DNA of 64,000 bases from Mycolicibacterium sphagni (GCF_002250655.1 NZ_NOZR01000018.1:62001-126000), one strand, 5' to 3'. Shown: positions 8,868 to 18,084, counted from the first letter of the stretch. Notes: a model not told the origin generated them from the letters alone. Made by a program: numbers and translations.

Positions 8868-9722
8868 CTATCCGCCGAATCTCGCTCCGGCGTCGACGCT
8901 CCACAGCGCCATGGTCATCAGCATGTTGACGATGATCGTCACGGTGATCGCGGCGCGCATGGCGTGCCCGGCGGCGACCCCGACGCCTTCGGGGCCGCCG
9001 CTGGCGTAGAACCCGTAGTAGCACTGGATCGTCGAGGCGATCCAGACGAACACCACCGCCTTCAGCAGCGAGTACAGCACGTCCGTGCCGGACAGCATCA
9101 GCGTGAAGTAATGCAGATAGGCCCCGTTGGACCCGCCACTGATCAGCTCGACCACGATCTGGGTGGTCAGGTAGCTTGTCGCCAAACACAGGACGTACAA
9201 AGGGATCACGGCGACCACGGAGGCCATCAGCCGGGTGGTGACCAGATAGGGGATGGGCCGGATCGCCAGCGAGTCGAGGGCGTCGATCTCCTCGGCGATC
9301 CGCATCGATCCCAATTGCGCGGTGAACCGGCAGCCACCCTGGGTGGCGAACGCCAGCGATGCCGCGATGGGTGCCAACTCCCTGGTGTTGACCAACGACG
9401 AGATGATTCCGGTGGCCGGTCCCAGACCCAGCAGGTTCAAGAAGTTGTAGCCCTCGATGCCGACGATCGCGCCGACGGTCACGCCGAGGACCAGCGCGAC
9501 TCCGGCTGTCCCGCCACCGACCACCAGAGAGCCGTTGCCCCAGGCGATATCGGACAGCAGCCGGGCGAACTCGGTGCGGTAGTGGCGCAACACAATCGGG
9601 ACCGCGGCCACAGCGCGGATGAAGAAGACCAGCATGTGTCCGAGCCGAAGCAGCGGCGCGGAAAGCCGCCGCGCGAAGCGGGCCCACGGGACCCGGAACG
9701 GACTGTAGGTGGACACCGTCAC
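8868..9722 (-). CDS. yrbEB: YrbEB, MlaE-family permease of the Mce transporter
   Basis: 284 residues with about five to six membrane helices and the MlaE/YrbE signature EEIDALDSLAIRPIPYLV around residues 140-160. YrbEA and YrbEB are the inner-membrane permease pair of Mce lipid importers and are energised by an MceG ATPase encoded elsewhere. A GTG at 9722 follows the yrbEA TAA directly; another GTG two codons later is also possible. Confidence 0.94.
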   Translation of the reverse strand: MTVSTYSPFRVPWARFARRLSAPLLRLGHMLVFFIRAVAAVPIVLRHYRTEFARLLSDIAWGNGSLVVGGGTAGVALVLGVTVGAIVGIEGYNFLNLLGLGPATGIISSLVNTRELAPIAASLAFATQGGCRFTAQLGSMRIAEEIDALDSLAIRPIPYLVTTRLMASVVAVIPLYVLCLATSYLTTQIVVELISGGSNGAYLHYFTLMLSGTDVLYSLLKAVVFVWIASTIQCYYGFYASGGPEGVGVAAGHAMRAAITVTIIVNMLMTMALWSVDAGARFGG

Positions 9723-10595
9723 TTACAGTCCCACCCTCGGGAACAGCATGTTGTAGAGCTGGCTGATCACGACGTTGACGACCATCAAGATCAGAATCGC
9801 CTCCACGACAGCGGCATTGACCGAATTGGCCACCCCCGTCGGGCCGCCCTGGGTGGACAGGCCTTTCTGGCTCGATACCACCGCGACGATCGCGCCGAAG
9901 ATCACCGCCTTGAGTAGTGCCAGCACCATGTCGCCGGGGGTGGTGAACGAGGCGAACGTCGCGACGAAACTGCCGGGGGCGCCGTTTTGGAAGTAGACGT
10001 TGAACAGGTAGCTCGCCAGGAACCCGACGAAGCACACCACGCCAGTGAGGGCGACGCCGATCATGATCGCCGCCGCGAACCGCGGGACCACCAGTCGGCG
10101 GATTACTGAGACGCCCATGACCTCCATGGCGTCGATCTCTTCACGCATGGTTCGCGAGCCCAAGTCGGCGGTGATCGCCGAGCCCACGGCGGAGGCCATC
10201 AGGATCGCGGCGACCAAGGAGGCGGCCTGCCGGATCACCGCCAAACCACTGGCCGCACCCGCCAATGAGGTGGCGCCGACCTGTCCGGCGAGCAGGGCAA
10301 ATTGGATCGACAACGTCACGCCGACCGGCAATGCGACCAAGACGGTCGGCACCACGGCGGTGCCGGCCATGAACGCGCCCTGCCGGACGAACTCTTGAAG
10401 CGGGAAGCGGCCGGTGACCAGGTCGAGCAGCAAGTACTGGAGGGTTCTCACGCCGAGGACGAACTGGTCGCCGACGGTGGTGAGCGCCGCGAGCGGATGT
10501 CGCTTCACATATCCGACAGTCCAGTTCTCGATGGCCTCCACACCATCGGGGGTGCGGGCAGCGACCGGGGACGGCTCGCGATCAGCTATCGTCAC
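9723..10595 (-). CDS. yrbEA: YrbEA, MlaE-family permease of the Mce transporter
   Basis: 290 residues, multi-spanning permease with the MlaE motif EEIDAMEVMGVSVIRRLVVP near residue 155. First gene of the mce operon: the 311 nt upstream contain no gene and must carry the promoter. GTG start at 10595. By family knowledge it pairs with YrbEB to form the membrane channel for the lipid delivered by MceA-F. Confidence 0.94.
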   Translation of the reverse strand: MTIADREPSPVAARTPDGVEAIENWTVGYVKRHPLAALTTVGDQFVLGVRTLQYLLLDLVTGRFPLQEFVRQGAFMAGTAVVPTVLVALPVGVTLSIQFALLAGQVGATSLAGAASGLAVIRQAASLVAAILMASAVGSAITADLGSRTMREEIDAMEVMGVSVIRRLVVPRFAAAIMIGVALTGVVCFVGFLASYLFNVYFQNGAPGSFVATFASFTTPGDMVLALLKAVIFGAIVAVVSSQKGLSTQGGPTGVANSVNAAVVEAILILMVVNVVISQLYNMLFPRVGL

Positions 10596-10906
10596 GGCCT
10601 GCCACTGTCATCTGAATCCCGAATATGGTGAACCCTATTCATTTTGACGGGCAAGCAGGACGACGCGGGCGATGGACCGTGCAACTATCCACCGTCGCGC
10701 GAAGTCGAATACTCGCGATGTCGACGTCCCCAACTCGTGGTCACCGTAAGACCCGGCTGCTCCGGCCGTCAACAGAATGGAGAATATTCATTAACATAAT
10801 TTCCGTTGGGCCTGCGGGAGGTGAACGGTGAATTCGGTCGATCCTGGAACCAGGCCTGCAGCCTCGCACCCCAGCGTCGCCGGGCTTGTGATCAGCTAGC
10901 GGCGGG
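10596..10906. promoter_or_regulatory. Non-coding region holding the mce operon promoter
   Basis: 311 nt between the yrbEA start and the stop of the next leftward gene. It includes an AT-rich patch at 10772-10803 with the palindrome GAATATTC (10782-10789), and related AATA motifs near 10621 and 10635. I see no convincing -35/-10 pair and no ORF with a ribosome-binding site. Probably the mce operon control region. Confidence 0.5.
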
Positions 10907-13300
10907 CTACGGGAGTCGGGTGATCAGCCCTTTGTCGCCGTCCACCCTGACGCGATCACCGGTCTTGAGCACCTGGGTGCCCACCAACGTATTCACCACA
11001 CAGGGCAGCCCGTACTCCCGCGCCACGACCGCGCCGTGCGATACCGAACTTCCGATGTCGGTGACCAGGGCGGCGATCACGGTGAAGTACGGAGTCCAGC
11101 CCACATCGGTGACGGGCGCGACGAGGATTTCCCCGCGCCGCACTTCGCGCGCATCGTGGATCGACTTCGCCACGCGCACAATGCCCTCCGCCGTCCCACG
11201 GCTTGCCGGCCGCCCCACGATCTGGTCGTCGTCGAGCCCGCTCACCGGTCGATTGAGGATGGGTGTGGGCCGTCCGACTGAGACATCGTCGAACTCGAGT
11301 GATTGTTGGAACGGCAGCGCATCTCGGCGCTGCAGCGCACGCTGCACGAGGTCGGCGGTGGCTGCGATGTCCGAGCTGTCCACCACTGTGGCCAATTCTG
11401 CGCGATCGAAGAAGAAGACCACATCGGCGTCAGGGATTCGCCCGGAGTCGGCTAACACCTCACCGAGGTGGCGGTATCCGAGTTTGAGGCGATGCGCCAT
11501 CAGCGCCATCTTCGATTTGGTCTCCTCACGGCCGCGGGCTCCGCCCTGGGCCAGGCGCGCCAGCAGCCGGACCGTCCGCGACCGGGGTGCCTCGACAACG
11601 TCGCGCTTGGGAACCGCGTGCGGGGTTTCGCGGGCTGACTGCACCATGACCTGCATCATCGAACCGAGCCCCTCGGCGTCCTCGGCCCACGCCGGGTCAC
11701 GCATGCACAGTTCGCGATACCCGCGGTGTCCGTGGCGAATCAGGAACTGCCGCAACGCCGCGCCGGCGCGGCTGTCCGCGTTCCGAACCCCGGCCACCGC
11801 ATCTGCCGGCGTCGCCGCGAGGAAGTGTTCGGCGGCGGCGGCGTCGGCGGCGATCTCGCGCACCACCGTGTGCAGTTCGTCGACCATCATTGCGCTCTCG
11901 ACTTCGGCGGCACCCGCCATGAGTCGGGCGGCCTGCGCTTGAGCCTCGGTCTCGTCGCGGCCGTCCTTGGCCGCCCCGCGCACCAGGTAGCTCTCCAGCA
12001 CGTTCGCGCCCACCGCCGCCCGGGACGAGGACCGGACGTGGACCAGTGTGACGTGGCAGTACAGTTCCACGCCTGACTCCAGCTGCTGCAGAACGCTTTT
12101 GGCATCGCGGGAAGTGGGAAGGGGGAATGCGGCGATCTGATCGCCGAGCCGCCGGATCGCCGGGCCCGCGAACAACGAATAAGACGTGAGTCGGACGGTG
12201 TTGATCAGCCTGGAGACAAACGGTTTTGGCGGTTTCGCTTCCAGTTCATCGACGACCCGACCGCAGATCGACATGGAGAACTGCTCCAGCGAGTTGCCGA
12301 GAATGCCCGAACTCAGGGCCGTCCCTTCGGTCATGTTCAAGAACATGTGTCCGTAAAAGTAGCCCACTTGAAGCCACTGCTTGTCGTAGCTGTCCTGCGC
12401 CCGCGCCACCACTTGGGTCATCTGCATGGCGTAGTCGATCGCATGTCCCGACACCGATGCGGTCAGCGGACAGAACGCCCCCGGCATCATCTCCCCGATG
12501 TTGCATCGGGTGTAGACGTGCGAAGGGCCGGCAAGCGGAGTGTCCTTCTCGTTGAGGTCCCCCGGCAGTGTGGTGATCGGCCGGGCCTGCAGCCACCGCA
12601 GCTGCCCGCCGTTGTCGATCGCCCATTCCAGATCCATCGGCTTGCCCCAGTGCCGGGCAGCGCGCAGCGCGCCGGCGCGGATCTGCGCGACCTCCTCGTC
12701 GGAGAGCACGGGGACGTCACCGACCTCTCGTACCGCTTGGGCACCGTCCGATGTCAACACGAGATGATCAGAGACGGCCGATCCGTCGACGAGTGCTTCG
12801 CCGAGCCCGGCGATGGCGTCGATGACCATGAGATCCCTGCGGCCGGTCGCCGGGTCTGCGGTGAAGACCACTCCGGCCGCACGCGCCTCGACCATCTGTT
12901 GGACGACCACATGCATGGTGACCGCACCCGTGCCGGCATCGTGGCCGCCATAGGAGGAGGCTCGTTCGGAGCTGACGGAGGCGACGCACTGGCGGACGGC
13001 TGCGGCGAACCCCTCGAGGGAATCCACCCCGAGCACGGTGTCGTACTGCCCGGCGAAGGAGTGTTCGGCTCCATCCTCGCCGGTTGCCGAGGATCTGACG
13101 GCGACCGGTGACGCGCCCGTCGCCTGCATCTGGGCGAAGCGGGCTGTCACCGCGTCCGAAAGGGGCAGAGCGGTGGCGTGTGCGATGACGAAACCCGTTG
13201 GGACAGAGAGCCCCAGACGGGACAGCTCGGCCAGACCTTGCGCCTTACCGCCGTACCGGTCGTCGGTGATCTCGTCGAACTCAATGGTCGTGGTGTGCAT
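10907..13300 (-). CDS. PEP/pyruvate-binding enzyme, rifampicin phosphotransferase-like
   Basis: 797 residues with three regions. An ATP-grasp PEP-synthase-type domain spans about 1-310 (GGKAQGLAELSRLGL at 17-31; AVRSSATGED near 66). A variable helical substrate domain spans about 320-690. A swivelling His domain ends the protein with GSSVSHGAVVAREYGLP, in which His755 is the expected phospho-carrier. This layout matches rifampicin phosphotransferase (Rph), which uses ATP to phosphorylate the antibiotic, but the length is shorter than typical Rph (about 865). The middle domain decides the substrate, so rifampicin is only a possibility; other PEP-utilising enzymes share the same ends. Last gene of a three-gene operon, 3 nt after the LLM oxidoreductase. 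Confidence 0.75.
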   Translation of the reverse strand: MHTTTIEFDEITDDRYGGKAQGLAELSRLGLSVPTGFVIAHATALPLSDAVTARFAQMQATGASPVAVRSSATGEDGAEHSFAGQYDTVLGVDSLEGFAAAVRQCVASVSSERASSYGGHDAGTGAVTMHVVVQQMVEARAAGVVFTADPATGRRDLMVIDAIAGLGEALVDGSAVSDHLVLTSDGAQAVREVGDVPVLSDEEVAQIRAGALRAARHWGKPMDLEWAIDNGGQLRWLQARPITTLPGDLNEKDTPLAGPSHVYTRCNIGEMMPGAFCPLTASVSGHAIDYAMQMTQVVARAQDSYDKQWLQVGYFYGHMFLNMTEGTALSSGILGNSLEQFSMSICGRVVDELEAKPPKPFVSRLINTVRLTSYSLFAGPAIRRLGDQIAAFPLPTSRDAKSVLQQLESGVELYCHVTLVHVRSSSRAAVGANVLESYLVRGAAKDGRDETEAQAQAARLMAGAAEVESAMMVDELHTVVREIAADAAAAEHFLAATPADAVAGVRNADSRAGAALRQFLIRHGHRGYRELCMRDPAWAEDAEGLGSMMQVMVQSARETPHAVPKRDVVEAPRSRTVRLLARLAQGGARGREETKSKMALMAHRLKLGYRHLGEVLADSGRIPDADVVFFFDRAELATVVDSSDIAATADLVQRALQRRDALPFQQSLEFDDVSVGRPTPILNRPVSGLDDDQIVGRPASRGTAEGIVRVAKSIHDAREVRRGEILVAPVTDVGWTPYFTVIAALVTDIGSSVSHGAVVAREYGLPCVVNTLVGTQVLKTGDRVRVDGDKGLITRLP

Positions 13301-13303
13301 TTG

Positions 13304-14281
13304 TCAGCCCAACGCGTCGATGATCTCGGCCAGCGCTTCCACCGCGATAGGCCCGGGTTGATAGAGACAGATCCGGTCTGAGACGCCGTCTACGCGGTCG
13401 CGGATGTGTGCGGCCACCTCGGCCGGTGTGCCGCAGGCGGCGATCGTGTGCAGCATCTCGTCGTCGATCAGCGAGGCCATCTCCTGCCAGCGGCCCTGCT
13501 TGGACATGGCGTTCAGTTCGGGTTGCAGGTCGCCCCAGCCGTGCACATCCAGTACCGGCCGATAGGCGGGGGTGGAACCGTAGAACGCCAGGAGCATCCG
13601 TGTCGACGTGTGGTCCTCACCGACCGAAACGATGATCTCGGGTACCACCGCGAATTCGTCGGCGTTTCGTCCAGCGGCCGCCAGCCCCTCGCGAACGGCG
13701 GGCATGGTCTTCTCGTGCAGAAACCGCTTTGACCCGAATGGCATGACCAGCAGGCCGTCGGCCACTTCGGCGGTGGCCCTGGTCATTCGCGGGCCCAGCG
13801 CCCCGAGATAGATCGGCGGCGGCCCGAACGGGTTAGGCCCAGGGTTGAACGTCGGCGTCATCAACGTGTGCCGGAAGAACTCACCGCGGTAGTCGAGTCG
13901 CTCGCCGGTGTTCCACGCGGCGAAGATTGCCCGCAGCGCACCAACCATCTCTTTGATGCGGGCCACCGGGTGGTCGAATTCGGCCCCGTAGCGTTTCTCG
14001 ATCTGCGCGCGAATCTGCGTGCCGAGCCCGAGGATGAACCGCCCCTCGGAGATCTCTTGAAGGTCATTCGCCTGATGTGCCAGCTGTATCGGATTGCGGG
14101 GCAAGGCAATAGCCACGTTGGTCATCAGGTCCAGGCCCTTCACCGTCGAGGCCAACACCAGCGGGGTGAAGACCTCACGAGGACCCTCGAAAGTGAACAC
14201 TCCCGACGCCCCGGCCTCGCGCAGAAGTGCCGCCCGTTCGACCGCGCCCGCAGGGTCGAACAGTGCCGTCATGACCTTCAC
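13304..14281 (-). CDS. LLM-class F420-dependent oxidoreductase
   Basis: 325 residues, a luciferase-like TIM barrel. Typical features are ASTVKGLDLMTNVAIALPR, the segment LQEISEGRFILGLGTQIR and a C-terminal helix. The family reduces or oxidises substrates with F420H2; mycobacteria have many paralogues and the substrate is unknown. GTG start at 14281 overlaps the upstream stop (GTGA), so it is translationally coupled to the hypothetical gene before it and 3 nt from the PEP-utilising enzyme after it. Confidence 0.88.
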   Translation of the reverse strand: MKVMTALFDPAGAVERAALLREAGASGVFTFEGPREVFTPLVLASTVKGLDLMTNVAIALPRNPIQLAHQANDLQEISEGRFILGLGTQIRAQIEKRYGAEFDHPVARIKEMVGALRAIFAAWNTGERLDYRGEFFRHTLMTPTFNPGPNPFGPPPIYLGALGPRMTRATAEVADGLLVMPFGSKRFLHEKTMPAVREGLAAAGRNADEFAVVPEIIVSVGEDHTSTRMLLAFYGSTPAYRPVLDVHGWGDLQPELNAMSKQGRWQEMASLIDDEMLHTIAACGTPAEVAAHIRDRVDGVSDRICLYQPGPIAVEALAEIIDALG

Positions 14282-15417
14282 GGCTTCGCGACTGCCAAGA
14301 CGTCGGTCCAGTCGTTGAAGCCGGACGGGTGGTGCGGACCGATAACGGCATGCTCGAACAGTCCCACTCCGTGCTGTGTGCTGCCGTCGGGTTCGGTGCA
14401 GACGGCTCGGCCGACATGGTCGATCAAACTGAACGGGGCTCGCGCCATCACATCGGGGTCTGTCAGGTCGTAGGAGACGCGGTCAGCGGACGGTCCGCCC
14501 TTCCACGTCCCGTGCGACCAGGACGAGTCGCCGCCGTATCCGGAGCCAAAGGCAATGGGCGCGAACAGCTTCGACTCGACATCGAGCTGTAGTCGACTTC
14601 CGTCCCGGGTCATCATCTCGATGTGCGCGCCGTACGGGATCCGGGTGCCGGGCGTGTAGTGGATCGTCGCGCGCACGCCGTCGAGCTGTTCCACCCTGCC
14701 GTCCGGCCACCGCCGTGTGCAGTCATAGAGGCTGCGATGGCCGTCCGGGTCCTCCTGGATGATCAGGAATACCTGATAGTCGGCGAAGGCCAGCGGCAGA
14801 TACAGCCACCACATTCCACCGAAGGCGGTGTCCGGCCGGCCAGCGGGCTCCGGCTCGCCGATAGGCCGGATCCCCCACGACCTGTCGCGGCTGCCCACCG
14901 AGGTGGCGGGTGTGACGTTCATCCGGTCGCCGTCGACGTCGATCCACCCCTCCCAGGTGCCAAGCTGGGCAAAACGGCAGGCCTGCAAGGTCACTCGGCG
15001 TTCTGAGTGCATTGAATGCGGATGCTCCAACGCAGCCGGGAAGAGCCCGCGCCACCGTAGATCAACCGAGATGCCTTCGGTTTCCGCCACCGTCAGATGT
15101 AGTTCCTGGAGGGGTTCGACGACGTCGAGCCGGTATCCGTTGACGTTCTGGTTGAGACGGTCGCCGTCGATCGCGTCGCTGAAACGGACGGCGGTCTGGA
15201 CGTCGCCGCGCCGGATGAGCAGGTAGGCGTCTTTGACACCCAGTCGCGGGTAGTAGCCGATACCGGTGAGCGCCATGAAACGACCTTCGCGGTCAAGCAC
15301 ATTGAAGTACGAGCGGTCGTAGAAGTTGCGATCCGAGGTCTCCGGTGCGCTGATCGGCACCGGTGCTTGGTGGATGGGGTACTCGTCGAGCGGACTCAGG
15401 ATCAACAGACTCTCCAA
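14278..15417 (-). CDS. Conserved hypothetical protein, possibly lipocalin-like (DUF7064/7065 type)
   Basis: 379 residues, no signal peptide or membrane helix. It is rich in beta-prone, Trp-containing segments (RSWGIRPIGEP, MWWLYLPLAFADYQVFLI, SSWSHGTWKGG), which recall the two-barrel CrtC/AttH/DUF7065-like proteins seen in actinobacterial lipid or steroid loci; this is a resemblance only. First gene of the operon with the LLM oxidoreductase and the Rph-like enzyme. The longest start is a TTG at 15417 that lies inside the inverted repeat shared with the divergent TetR gene; a GTG at 15357 is an alternative. Confidence 0.6.
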   Translation of the reverse strand: MESLLILSPLDEYPIHQAPVPISAPETSDRNFYDRSYFNVLDREGRFMALTGIGYYPRLGVKDAYLLIRRGDVQTAVRFSDAIDGDRLNQNVNGYRLDVVEPLQELHLTVAETEGISVDLRWRGLFPAALEHPHSMHSERRVTLQACRFAQLGTWEGWIDVDGDRMNVTPATSVGSRDRSWGIRPIGEPEPAGRPDTAFGGMWWLYLPLAFADYQVFLIIQEDPDGHRSLYDCTRRWPDGRVEQLDGVRATIHYTPGTRIPYGAHIEMMTRDGSRLQLDVESKLFAPIAFGSGYGGDSSWSHGTWKGGPSADRVSYDLTDPDVMARAPFSLIDHVGRAVCTEPDGSTQHGVGLFEHAVIGPHHPSGFNDWTDVLAVAKP

Positions 15418-15444
15418 ATAACGATACGATGCGAGTTATATTGG
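15414..15444. promoter_or_regulatory. Inverted repeat between divergent TetR and LLM/Rph-like operon
   Basis: CCAAATAAC (15414-15422) and GTTATATTGG (15435-15444) form an inverted repeat with one unpaired base, centred in the 31-nt space between the divergent starts (15417 and 15449). Size, AT content and position fit a TetR operator that blocks both promoters. That the TetR protein at 15449 binds here is inferred from position. Confidence 0.6.
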
Positions 15445-15448
15445 AAGT

Positions 15449-16084
15449 ATGAGAACAGATCGACCCGAAGATGACAAGGGACCTACCCGGTCGCCTGCGG
15501 GCCGGCCTCGCGACGGCAAGATCGATGCCGCGATCGTTCAAGCCACCCGTGATCTGCTATTGGAGACGGGCTACTCGGCGCTGTCGCTGTCGGCCATCGC
15601 GGCACGCGCCGGCACCACCACCGCTGCCATCTACCGGCGCTGGTCGGGCAAGGCGCAGCTGGTGCACGAAGCGATCTTGCCGGCCGAAGTCATGGCCATG
15701 CCGAGTGCCTCCGGTGACGTCGAAGAGGACATCCGAGCGCTCGTGGAGGCGACCCGCACGATGTTCGACCGCCCGGAGGTCCGGGCCGCCCTACCCGCAT
15801 TGATCGCCGATACTGTCGCCGATCCAGACGTGCACAGCAGGATGATCTCTCGGTTCGCCGGCAGTCTCGCCACCTTCCGGACCAGGCTGGACCAGCGGCC
15901 CAATCCGGGTGGCGACGATGGCGACCTACCCCTGCTCGCCGAGGTCGTCGTCGGCAGCGCGATATTCCGCATCATCATTCGGCACGACGCCCCACTGGAC
16001 GCTGCGTGGGTGGACGACCTCACCGCTGTCATCAGCTCGGGCTGGACCTCGATTTCGCGTGGCCCATCGGCCGCCGAGCTGTGA
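15449..16084 (+). CDS. TetR/AcrR family regulator
   Basis: 211 residues. A Pro/Arg-rich N-terminus is followed by the helix-turn-helix at about 27-72 (LSLSAIAARAGTTTAAIYRR) and a C-terminal dimer/ligand domain of the TetR_C_11-like type. It is divergent from the operon at 10907-15417 with an inverted repeat overlapping both starts, so it most likely represses that operon and itself. ATG at 15449; there is almost no 5' leader, so a leaderless transcript is possible. Confidence 0.88.
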   Translation: MRTDRPEDDKGPTRSPAGRPRDGKIDAAIVQATRDLLLETGYSALSLSAIAARAGTTTAAIYRRWSGKAQLVHEAILPAEVMAMPSASGDVEEDIRALVEATRTMFDRPEVRAALPALIADTVADPDVHSRMISRFAGSLATFRTRLDQRPNPGGDDGDLPLLAEVVVGSAIFRIIIRHDAPLDAAWVDDLTAVISSGWTSISRGPSAAEL

Positions 16085-16163
16085 CAGCTGCCGAGTGAAG
16101 CAATTCCGGGGACGGCGCCGCTGCCGGCGGCTATACATGAAGTTGTCGTCGAAGGAGGCAGCA

Positions 16164-16778
16164 GTGCATCAATCGCTACCCACGGGAATCGCCCTGGCCG
16201 CTGTGATCGCGCTCGCCACTGCGGGCTGTGGTGGATCTGACCAGTCATCCTCCAGCTCAAAGGAATCCACGAGTTCGGCCAGTGCGGCGGCGTCGGCGGC
16301 GACGACGGAGTCCGCGGCTCCGACAGGCGCCAACGGCGACTACAGCTCCTTGCTGATCAAGCCCAGTGACATCGGCCCGGAGGCCACCGCCGACGGGCCG
16401 CCGACCGCCAATCCCGGCGGTACGACCGGTACGGGTCAGACATTCAAGACCACCGATGGCAACCGGATCATCGTCGTCACGATCGCGGTGTTCCCCGACG
16501 CCGCCGCAGCTGCCGGCATGATCCAACCGATGAAGGACGCCATCACCGATAAGGTCGACGGTCAGCAGAAGCCCGTCGACATCGGCTCGAACGGGTTCAT
16601 GGTCGAAGGCCCGGCGAAGAAGAAGTCGATGGAGGTCTCCGAGGTCGTCTTCACCGAGGGTCGCGCCCTGGTCGACTTGGAGTACGACAGCGCTCCTGGC
16701 AATCCCGCGCCCTCGGATGCTGTCCTCGATGTGGCGCGCAAGCAGGCCGCGGCCGTCTCGGCGGGATTGCCGGGCTAG
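16164..16778 (+). CDS. Secreted lipoprotein, LpqN-like size, unknown function
   Basis: 204 residues. The GTG at 16164 is preceded by AAGGAGG (16152-16158) at 5 nt spacing; the open frame extends upstream but without a better site. The N-terminus has a hydrophobic stretch and lipobox TAGC (Cys22), then a Ser/Ala-rich linker (about 25-55) and a soluble domain. It is probably anchored to the outer face of the membrane. A short mycobacterial lipoprotein family is likely, but I do not recognise a function. The stop overlaps the end of the convergent desaturase by 4 nt. Confidence 0.82.
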   Translation: MHQSLPTGIALAAVIALATAGCGGSDQSSSSSKESTSSASAAASAATTESAAPTGANGDYSSLLIKPSDIGPEATADGPPTANPGGTTGTGQTFKTTDGNRIIVVTIAVFPDAAAAAGMIQPMKDAITDKVDGQQKPVDIGSNGFMVEGPAKKKSMEVSEVVFTEGRALVDLEYDSAPGNPAPSDAVLDVARKQAAAVSAGLPG

Positions 16779-17863
16779 GTCCGGCTGGCGCTCGGCACGC
16801 GATCCGGCAGCGCCAACTTCAGAATCGTCCGCTGAGTCTGTAGGAACTGGCTCAGCAGCGGTCCCGTGGTGTAGGGCAGTCCGTACTCGTCGCACAGCGC
16901 GCGTACCTGCCGGGCGATCTCCGCATATCGGTTGCTCGGGAGGTCGGGGAACAGGTGGTGCTCGATCTGGTAGCACAGGTTTCCGCTCAGAAATGCCAGC
17001 GCCGGTCCGGCCCGGAAATTGGCGCTCCCCAGCATCTGCCGCAGGTACCACTCGCCTTTGCTTTCCTGCTGCACGACATCAGGAGTGAATGTTTCGACGC
17101 CGTCCGGAAAGTGCCCGCAGAAGATCACCGCGTAGGCCCAGAGGTTGCGCAGGATGTTGGCCGCGGCATTTGCGGTCAACGCCCGCCGCCAGCGCGGTCC
17201 GTTGAGAGCCGGGATCAGCAGATAGTCCTTGACGACTTGACGTGTGATCTTGGCCTTCAGCGCGCGTGTTTGCGCGCTCCGCTCGGTGGGACTCGTCGCA
17301 CGCTCATGCTCCGAATGCAGACCGTGCAGAGCAATGCCCCACTCGAAGATGACGGCCAGCAGCGCGTTGCGAAACGGCTGCATCAGATTGCGCGGGCGCC
17401 ACGCGACGTCGCGGGTCACCCGCATGATGCCGAAACCGAGGTCGTCGTCGACGCCGACGATGTTTGCGAACAGGTGGTGCCGGTAGTTGTGCGAGTAACG
17501 CCATTGCGACGTGAGCCCGGCCATGTCCCACTCCCAGGTGGTCGAGTGGATCTCCGGGTCGTTCATCCAATCCCATTGCCCATGAACAACATTGTGGCTG
17601 ATTTCCATGTTCTCGATGCTCTTGGCTACCGCCAATGCCCCCACTCCCAACATCCACCCGCGCCGTGACCGGCTGCCGAAGATCAGGAGGCGGGCACCGG
17701 CGTCCAGTGCCCTCTGGAACATGATCGTCCGGCGGATGTAGGCGGCGTCGCGCGCGCCGCGGGAATCCTCGATCTCGATGCGGATCGCATCGAGGGCGGC
17801 GGCGAGTGCGTCGATGTCGTGTTGGCTCAGATGCGCATAGTCGGCGACGTCTGTGATGGCGAT
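16775..17863 (-). CDS. Membrane fatty acid desaturase, DesA3-like, with ATC at the expected start
   Basis: 362 residues if read from 17863. It carries the three His boxes of membrane di-iron desaturases: HNVVHGQWDW, HNYRHH and QIEHHLFPD. The sequence resembles DesA3 (stearoyl-CoA delta-9 desaturase) of M. tuberculosis, whose N-terminus as I recall it reads MAITDV. Here the same segment is encoded as ATC-GCC-ATC-ACA-GAC-GTC, so the codon at the initiator position is ATC rather than ATG, with GAGGA upstream at suitable distance. The first in-frame ATG lies about 50 residues in and would remove conserved sequence. Either ATC initiates, or the start is lost. Expected function: desaturation of C16/C18 acyl-CoA in the membrane with an electron-transfer partner. 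Confidence 0.8.
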   Translation of the reverse strand: MAITDVADYAHLSQHDIDALAAALDAIRIEIEDSRGARDAAYIRRTIMFQRALDAGARLLIFGSRSRRGWMLGVGALAVAKSIENMEISHNVVHGQWDWMNDPEIHSTTWEWDMAGLTSQWRYSHNYRHHLFANIVGVDDDLGFGIMRVTRDVAWRPRNLMQPFRNALLAVIFEWGIALHGLHSEHERATSPTERSAQTRALKAKITRQVVKDYLLIPALNGPRWRRALTANAAANILRNLWAYAVIFCGHFPDGVETFTPDVVQQESKGEWYLRQMLGSANFRAGPALAFLSGNLCYQIEHHLFPDLPSNRYAEIARQVRALCDEYGLPYTTGPLLSQFLQTQRTILKLALPDRVPSASRT

Positions 17864-18047
17864 GGTGGGTCCTCGAAAAAGCGACCGTTGTATGGTTGAG
17901 CCGCAACGGTGTTGGAGGAAATGCCCGACGATGAGCGGATGCTCGCGGCGCCCCGCAAGTGGGACGCCGCTTCGGGCCGGCTGTCGGTGCCAGCGACACC
18001 AATATACCCGCCTGCCGCCGTGATGCGATTTCCCGTCTTCGGCAATC

Positions 18048-18063
18048 GCGAGCAATTGCTCGC
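18048..18063. promoter_or_regulatory. Perfect 16-bp palindrome upstream of GAF-ANTAR gene
   Basis: GCGAGCAATTGCTCGC is a perfect palindrome, 93 nt before the first GAF-ANTAR start and 185 nt from the desaturase start. Size and symmetry fit a dimeric repressor site; the cognate regulator is not identifiable. Confidence 0.4.
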
Positions 18064-18084
18064 CAACTAGTGGAGGCTGGAGTG

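Noticed and set aside
1869..10595. Assigning the operon to mce1, mce3 or mce4
   Set aside because: Gene order is common to all classes; a number needs alignment, so generic symbols are used.
16257..17051. 264-codon minus-strand ORF overlapping lipoprotein and desaturase
   Set aside because: No domain; the lipoprotein (lipobox) and desaturase (His boxes) frames are clearly real.
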